A stretch of 64,000 nt of DNA from Hermatobates lingyangjiaoensis (lineage: Eukaryota; Arthropoda; Insecta; Hemiptera; Hermatobatidae): contig JAPFBL010001617.1 of NCBI GenBank assembly GCA_026182355.1, positions 7,627,001-7,691,000 of the forward strand, given 5' to 3'. The notes below the pieces were generated by a model. It did not search any database. It was not told the origin of the DNA and was given only the letters and a program-made list of their open reading frames with translations. How positions within the stretch are numbered: position 1 is the first letter of the stretch; each line of letters starts with the position of its first letter. A program made the position numbers and the translations under genes. Below are positions 58,066 to 64,000 of this stretch, piece by piece.

Positions 58066-59935
58066 CTCTCGCCTTTAGCCCTGCACACACCGTCTTAACT
58101 AGCCACCTAACAGCACTTTATGCACCTTAACCACTCATCAATGTCAACATTCACCACTGCTTCTTAAAATTTGTAAAAATGACATTTGCTGTTTAACAAT
58201 ATGTATAGTTCCACTCTTTTGTAAACAGAACTTTAGTTTATTTACATTTGATAATTGTGTAGAAAACATAATTATTTTACACAAAATGAAAAAATTTGCA
58301 TATTTAAATGAATATATTTTAATAATACAAACTTCTTACTAATTTTACTCCCACAATAAATTTTAAAGAGTATGTTTAAATAACAATATAATACCTAAAA
58401 TCTGTTTATAATATACTAAATTAACTGTACTTATACAAGTCTAACGATTTGTAAAGATTTAATCATCTATGCTAAAGATAGCCAGAACAGACTGAATTGG
58501 TGAAATAGTTCAATCATTGGACCAAGGGAATTTAGAATATACTCTTGATGACAATGGTGTATGTTAAAAATTATTCATCATTGCTTTTTGCTCTATTGTC
58601 AATAAATTTTTGATGAAAATATAACCCTGGGAAATTATTCTTTGGATTTCAGTTGTTGTTTCTGTATACATGACCAGTTTTGTTCAATTTCATTGCTTGA
58701 TAATTTATCCTTGACAGTAGTCCCTTAAAATTTTCTTGTCGAATATTATACAAGTCAATCAAACTTTAAATATGTTTTGAAATAAAACTTTTATATTCTA
58801 ATTTTAAAAGAAAAACGACATTTTTTCCGAAGGATTTAAAATACAGAAATGTATTTTCTTCTTACAGAGTTCTTTCATGTTACGTTACAAATAAACACTC
58901 ATTAATATATTAATTCATCAATCCCGCATCAATGTTTTTTTTTTTTTTGATTAGCTAGGTACATCAAAAGGAAATCGAAATGTCTATACCGATTACACTT
59001 TTCAAATGAAAAGGAGTATGTGATGGTAATATTCTCAATCTTTTGTTTGAATTAAAGGTTTCATATGTTATATGCCCTTTATGGTTCCATCTGTGAATAA
59101 AAAAACATTTAAAATTTTCCTTCTTAGAAACATTAAGTATTTCATTAGTTTTTTCCTGAACAGTTTTTCTATCCAGCCGTCTATATGAACTGCCTCTCAG
59201 ATTGAATAATATAAACTATGACATCCCAAAAACATTTAATGTTAAATAAAAATTTAAATGAACATGTATAATTAGATTATACTTGTAGGCATGTATAATA
59301 ATTAGTAAGCATATAATTAATTTTCGTAGGCATAATATAATTAGATTAAATTTTCGTATTTTGCATAGTAAAGATATTTTACTAGTGAATTTAATTTGAA
59401 TAACTATTTCTATATTTTTAGTGTTTTCTTCAATAGAATACTTTGAACTGTGTTTTCATCGCTCATAGTTCAAAAATGAACTGTGGATTAAGAGTAGTAA
59501 TAATTACTAAAGCTATGAAATAATAAAACTAGAATAATAAAATAAGTTTCAATGTCCAAGGTCTTCGTTCTTACTTGTCGATAATGTATTTTGAAATTAA
59601 ACAAGGTCATTTTTTATATATCATACATACTGAATACATGTAAAGATAAAATAAAAGTCTGAATTACTCACAAACTATATATGAAAAGAAAAGACAATCC
59701 CCTAAAACTTCCTTTTGCATATTCCTAGGAAAAATTTTGTATGGATATACCATTTTTTGATAACTAAATTAAAATAACTAAAAAAGCTCTTCTAAGTTAG
59801 CAATTTTCTTAATAGTTGAATATTTAATATAACATTATGCAGTTAGCTTGACTGTTTGAACAGTCAAATTATTTTCTTTTTTATCGAGGTATAAAAAAGG
59901 TATTTTCTTTTTTAATCTTGATAAAAAGGAAAAAA

Positions 59936-59937
<2 letters not shown>
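58066..59937. other. intergenic stretch, nothing recognised
   Basis: AT-rich with no transposon signature or significant ORF. Confidence 0.4.

Positions 59938-60001
<64 letters not shown>
59938..60001. repeat. (AT)n microsatellite
   Basis: About 32 AT units at the 3' side of a minus-strand PLE remnant. Confidence 0.95.
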
Positions 60002-60002
<1 letters not shown>

Positions 60003-60664
60003 TATACTTTGAATTGTTTTTGGAAGTATACTTTTGAATTGAATTGAAGCAGACGTTCTTTTAAACATGTATCATTAAATAACTTACCTACTTCAAGTCT
60101 TGTATCTTTGCTACATACCTTCCCGAATTTTCTGATACAATTCTTCCATCTTTCAGCTATCATATAAATCAACTCACCGAATGATTTATTTTTATTTTCT
60201 ATATTTACACTGGGGTCGACGTTTTGGTCTACACTGACCATTATCAAGAAATTTCTTTTTACAAATTTAATACAATACTTATTTACAATAACGATCACTT
60301 AATTTAAAGATAACTAATAATGAAATATACTTGTGAATTTACAATCTACCTTAATTAAACTAAACATAACCTTGTGTTAGCAGGTTTGTTTCTAAATACC
60401 CTACATCATTTTTTTACACAACATTACTTAAATCACTATCTAGTTTTTGTGTCTTTTTCACGTATGTAATTTTAAAATTCTGGAAAAACAATTGGCCTGA
60501 TCGTTAAGGTTCGGTTTCTTCTCCTTTATACTTAACGATTCAAGTAAGTATAATAAGTCGAACTTTAACCTTAAGTTGCCCTCACGGACTATTTTCTGTT
60601 TTTCATATATATGTATGTTACGACGAAGTATGAAACCCCGGCATTCTATAGAATGCCTAGGCAT
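60002..60664 (-). mobile_element. PLE remnant: endonuclease end and tail
   Basis: Minus strand: endonuclease-like end (60458-60664), then a tail with CTTGATAATGGTCAGTGTAG and ACCAAAACGTCGAC (about 60220-60245), a variant of the stem motif seen in other PLE tails here, then the (AT)n tract. Confidence 0.5.
60458..60664 (-). pseudogene. possible PLE endonuclease C-terminus
   Basis: REGNLRLKFDLLYLLESLSI, KEKKPNLNDQANCFSRILKL and a stop fit the E-x-L-x-I-x-x-x-x-P-x-L-N pattern at the end of PLE endonucleases. The GIY-YIG core itself is not present in the open part. Confidence 0.5.
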
Positions 60665-60795
60665 TGTAGATAATGCCGGATTTTTTTAGGCAAGGTATGA
60701 AATATGAGATTTCATATTTCTCTAGGCATTGTATATAATATTTAGGCTTTTTTTAGTATGATAAATGATATTTAGGCAAAGTATGAAACAATCAT
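60620..60795. repeat. cluster of short palindromes with TAGGCA..GTATGAAA repeats
   Basis: GGCATTCTATAGAATGCC is a perfect 18-base palindrome; GGCATTGTAGATAATGCC and GAAATATGAGATTTCATATT are near-palindromes. (TT)TAGGCAAxGTATGAAA-type words recur three times. Origin unknown. Confidence 0.7.
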
Positions 60796-61197
60796 CCTGA
60801 ATATTTCTATTTCAAAAAAAGAAATGTTATTCTGAAAAAATAATGAGAGTGTCAAAAAAAAAAAATAAAAAAATGATTCAAAACGCGTACAGAAAAATGA
60901 AAGTTGTACAAAACATAATTTATGCCTTTCTTATTAAGGTAAACAAAAGAGAATAAGTGAATTGACGGACGGACGACAGTCAACTAAAGAACTCTCTGGT
61001 TTGAGGACTAAAGCAGTGCTGCCGCGAAGGAGATAAAAGTCAAAGAACCATAAGTTGAGTTTGAAAGAAATTTAAAGAAGAATAAAAGGGAAGAAAGCAG
61101 AAAGTATAAAAAAAATTATAATTAATTAAAACAATTAAAATATAAAATATTTGAATTTAAAATTTAAATTAAAAAAAAATAAAAATATACATAGGGG

Positions 61198-61760
61198 CCT
61201 TTCACACAATGCCATCAGAGAGCGTCTACAAATTGAGTATAAAAGATGTTACAGTGAGGTTACAGAGAAGAATAAGGGAATGCAATGAAGTTGGATAATA
61301 AAAAGATGCAAGGTTTCAGAAGAAAAATAAAAAAAGAACAAACAATATGAAAATATAGGGAAAAAAGGAGATTAACAAACACAAGTATAAAATAAAAAAA
61401 CCTTAGGTTACGAAGGAGGAATCACCTCCCTAGTAAAAGGCCCAATTTGTTTAACAATACCATCACTTAAAAATTTATCCAACTTAAAGAGGCCTGGGCT
61501 GTTGTAGATGAGGGTTTCAAAACTATTTCTGATTAAAACTCTTTCAACTATGTTCTTTTGAAGATCTGTAGATCTCTGTGCTACAGTTGTTCACAAGATT
61601 GCTTAATAATTTTTTTATTATTCTTCTCAAGCCTTGTCTCTTTTTATTATCTGACTTCATTGCATTCCCTTATGCTTCTCTGTAACCTTGTAATCTGTTT
61701 TGTATTTAATTGGAGTCACTCTCTGATTACATAGTGTGAAAGACTTCAGAGCATGTTCCT
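61198..61760 (-). mobile_element. PLE remnant with inverted ends
   Basis: Left 61198-61330 (CTTTCACACAATG..ATCAGAGAG, TACAGAGAAG, AATGCAATGAAGT) mirrors right 61620-61760. Between them is a minus-strand endonuclease tail. The right end is followed by (AT)n at 61796-61832. Same tail family as the palindrome at 36301-36490. Confidence 0.75.
61408..61565 (-). pseudogene. PLE endonuclease C-terminus
   Basis: NIVERVLIRNSFETLIYNSP then GLFKLDKFLSDGIVKQIG and a stop at 61408-61410. Corresponds to the [10 protein letters not shown]...GLFKLDSVL ending of element B. Confidence 0.7.
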
Positions 61761-61791
61761 CATGTTTTTTATTTTTCCTGGTGGCTTTTTG

Positions 61792-61833
<42 letters not shown>

Positions 61834-61844
61834 CAAGATTTCAC

Positions 61845-62430
61845 TATAAACACGTGAAAAAACAATCAACGTCCAAACCACAACAAGAAATGAAAAAAAA
61901 AAGATTATATATGAGTATTTCAACCGTAACAAGCGATCTTCGTCAGAGTCAAATCCCAACTGGTCTTTGGGACCTAGAAATGCTCCCAGTCTGAAATTAA
62001 TTAGATAACTTTTTGTTTTATTATGTTAACTACTTTTTCTTTCAATATGTTTTGTTTTTTAGCATAATTGTTTTCTTATGTTTTTAAAAATTCTGTTTTT
62101 ATTAGTCACACTTTAACACTTTAAAGTTTATTTTTAACTTGATTTTTTCTGTTATATTTTTATTTTTCTCACTTCTGTCTTCTTTCTTCTTTCTAATTTG
62201 TGATTTTTCTTTTCCATTTTTCCCTTTTTCCTTTCTCTCGTCTTTCACTTAATTACTACTCTATTTTTTTTATTTATTCATTGCTTAAACTGTCTTAAAC
62301 TTTTCAATGATGGTAAGGTGGCTACACTGTATGTCACTTTGTACCGGTCAGTAAACCCTTTCATGTCTCCACACTTGTGTTTCTTTTTATCTTCTCCTGA
62401 AGGAGGAAAGAAAATGGAAATGATCGAAAA
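61845..62430. mobile_element. PLE tail remnants after (AT)n
   Basis: 61850-61965 matches the end of element B (AAACCACAA.A.GAAATG, TTTCAACCGTAACAAGCGAT, GTCAGAGTCAAA), with the CTGACGA..GAAA motif on the minus strand at 61918-61946. A further CTGAAGGA...TGATCGAAAAT motif is at 62397-62430 on the plus strand. Confidence 0.6.
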
Positions 62431-62826
62431 TCGTGAGTGTTAGTATCTTTTTTGTGTTTTCTAGTCATAACTTGAAATATATTTATATAGACGTGTTGTG
62501 CCAGCAGATTTACTTCACCGACCTGATTGCAAGAGGGACCTCAGTGATACCAACTTCTTCACATGAACCTTTTTCCTCGGTGCTTACAGACTGGACACTG
62601 TTGTTTAGGAGATATTCCCTATACTTTCTTCTTCCTCCTCTATTTCTTCTATCTTTAGTAAACCCCGTGTTTAGTAAAGCTCAGGACCATTTTCACAACC
62701 TTCTCCCCTCATATCCCCGTGTTAGCTAGAGAATGGAACAATGTGGACGTCGTTGCTGTCAAACCTGTCCGCTTATTAATCTCTTACTTTATACCGTCCC
62801 TTAGTAATAATGTATACCTAATTTAA

Positions 62827-63540
62827 TTATTTTTTCTTCTCCAAGTTCGTAAACAGATCCCAGCTGTTGATAACAACTTTTCTATTGGCGGTAACCAGAT
62901 AAATTTTTTGCATTAATTGCGATGTTTGTTTTTCAAAATTAAGGCAATCCAGGATTATGTATTTCCTTGATTGGGGAGTGGGAGTGTCACATCTACAACC
63001 AGGAGAAGGTTCTATTCCAAAAACTATGGAGGCAGACTCTGTTCCCGCTGTGGCGAGATGCTGCCTGCGACAACCTGATGGCCAGGAGCATATTTACTCT
63101 TTGTCTGTAATACAAAGTAGGAAAGAACATTCTTTCATCCTGCCCATGGATTGAGGTTGACCATTGATGGTTCCAAAATGTACCTAGATTCTACCCACAA
63201 CTTCTTCCTAATGAGGCTTTCAGGTGGCGCTATGATCTCTTCAATGACGTCCATGTCGGCAGCAGCTCTTTTCGCCAGGGTATTTCTGTTCTTTTCTGTT
63301 CTCTTATTTCTCAGTATCCCAATATGTGACCCAGCTGAAATGTACAGATAAACATTTCGATTTTGGGTGAACCAATGCATTTCTGATGTCTTCTAAGTCC
63401 TTTCAGTAAATCCGTGGATTTGACAGATAATTGAAAGATACCGGGTTGACTGTTCCTACCAGTGCTTGATGGAGTGACGATACACATGATAATTCTGGTC
63501 AATGCAATGGATAGCTTTTACGAATGCTCTAAACTCCACT
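62827..63540 (-). pseudogene. non-LTR retrotransposon ORF2 C-terminal remnant
   Basis: Minus strand: SAGSHIGILRNK...NTLAKRAAADMDVIEEI (RNase H end, where .VPSH.GI.GNE..D.LAK is usual), PPESLIRKKLW, then PSPGCRCDTPTPQSRKYIIL, DCLNFE (zinc-finger-like C.C..H..C with the His replaced), ending NLEKKK and TAA at 62827-62829. Several frameshifts. It is a different lineage from the LINE pieces at 51-54 kb. Confidence 0.65.
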
Positions 63541-63734
63541 AGGTTATTTTGCACGAGTTATATACCTTACTTCTCGTTGTAGACTTCCTCGTTATCATAC
63601 ATACTTAGTTTCACCAACCTGATTGTCCATTTACTTCCTCAGTGTTGATGGTGATCTTGTATTTTGAGTCAGGATTCTCATCAGCGTTTTTGTCGATAAT
63701 AAACATTGTTGCGGTTCTTCCAGGATGCATTCAT

Positions 63735-63760
63735 GTGTGTGTGTGTGTGTGTGTGTGTGT
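63735..63760 (+). repeat. (GT)n microsatellite
   Basis: About 13 GT units. Confidence 0.9.
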
Positions 63761-63829
63761 CCTCCAATATTCAGTGTTTAATAAATGTACTTGGATTGTA
63801 TTTTTGTAGTCGTTTATACATTATAATTC

Positions 63830-63832
<3 letters not shown>

Positions 63833-63881
<49 letters not shown>
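63833..63881. repeat. (AT)n microsatellite
   Basis: About 24 AT units; no PLE tail recognised beside this one. Confidence 0.95.
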
Positions 63882-63889
<8 letters not shown>

Positions 63890-64000
63890 GTAGTAGCAGT
63901 TCAATGATTTATGCCTACAAAACTGATTGATTCCTAAAAATTGTTATTATCTCTCTCTATCTTTCGGATCTCACTACGACGTCTGACTAGGTAGTTTGAG

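Overview
The window is AT-rich (about 70% by eye) eukaryotic DNA from an animal, most likely an arthropod and probably an insect. The reasons are spliced genes with GT-AG introns, an R1-clade non-LTR retrotransposon, many Penelope-like elements (PLEs), hAT and Tigger DNA transposons, and a cluster of DRE-like ATCGAT promoter motifs. The species cannot be fixed from sequence alone.

Two conserved genes could be rebuilt exon by exon, both on the minus strand. RPE (ribulose-5-phosphate 3-epimerase) spans 198-5804 in four exons and encodes 225 residues. WDR91 (endosomal WD40 protein, Rab7 effector) spans 20592-40318 in 14 exons and encodes about 650 residues. Both last exons are short, lie far from the rest of their genes behind transposon-filled introns, and were found by homology and splice phase. 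A third, unidentified plus-strand gene (exons 6168-6366 and 6716-6804) appears to share an upstream region with RPE.

Most of the rest is mobile DNA. (1) 0.5-4.8 kb: two inverted copies of a ~2 kb repeat (here 'family A') inside RPE intron 3. (2) 11.4-15.7 kb: an R1-clade element whose ORF2 has lost its reverse transcriptase. (3) 17.1-20.6 kb: a family A copy split by a hAT element with an 8-bp target duplication. (4) WDR91 introns: a SPIN-like hAT remnant with a perfect 8-bp duplication, a Tigger fragment, and a run of PLEs at 31.5-37 kb. (5) 42.5-46.4 kb: a PLE nest with large palindromes. (6) 47.4-56 kb: further family A copies intermingled with decayed non-LTR retrotransposon pieces. (7) 59.9-62.4 kb: more PLE remnants. 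(8) 62.8-63.5 kb: a non-LTR ORF2 tail.

The most notable pattern is in the PLEs. Their tails carry a recurring CTGANGA-stem-GAAA motif that resembles the hammerhead ribozyme core but with helix II apparently out of register. They usually lie against (AT)n tracts, and several are arranged as long inverted repeats or head-to-head palindromes. No CRISPR array, operon, tRNA or rRNA was recognised.
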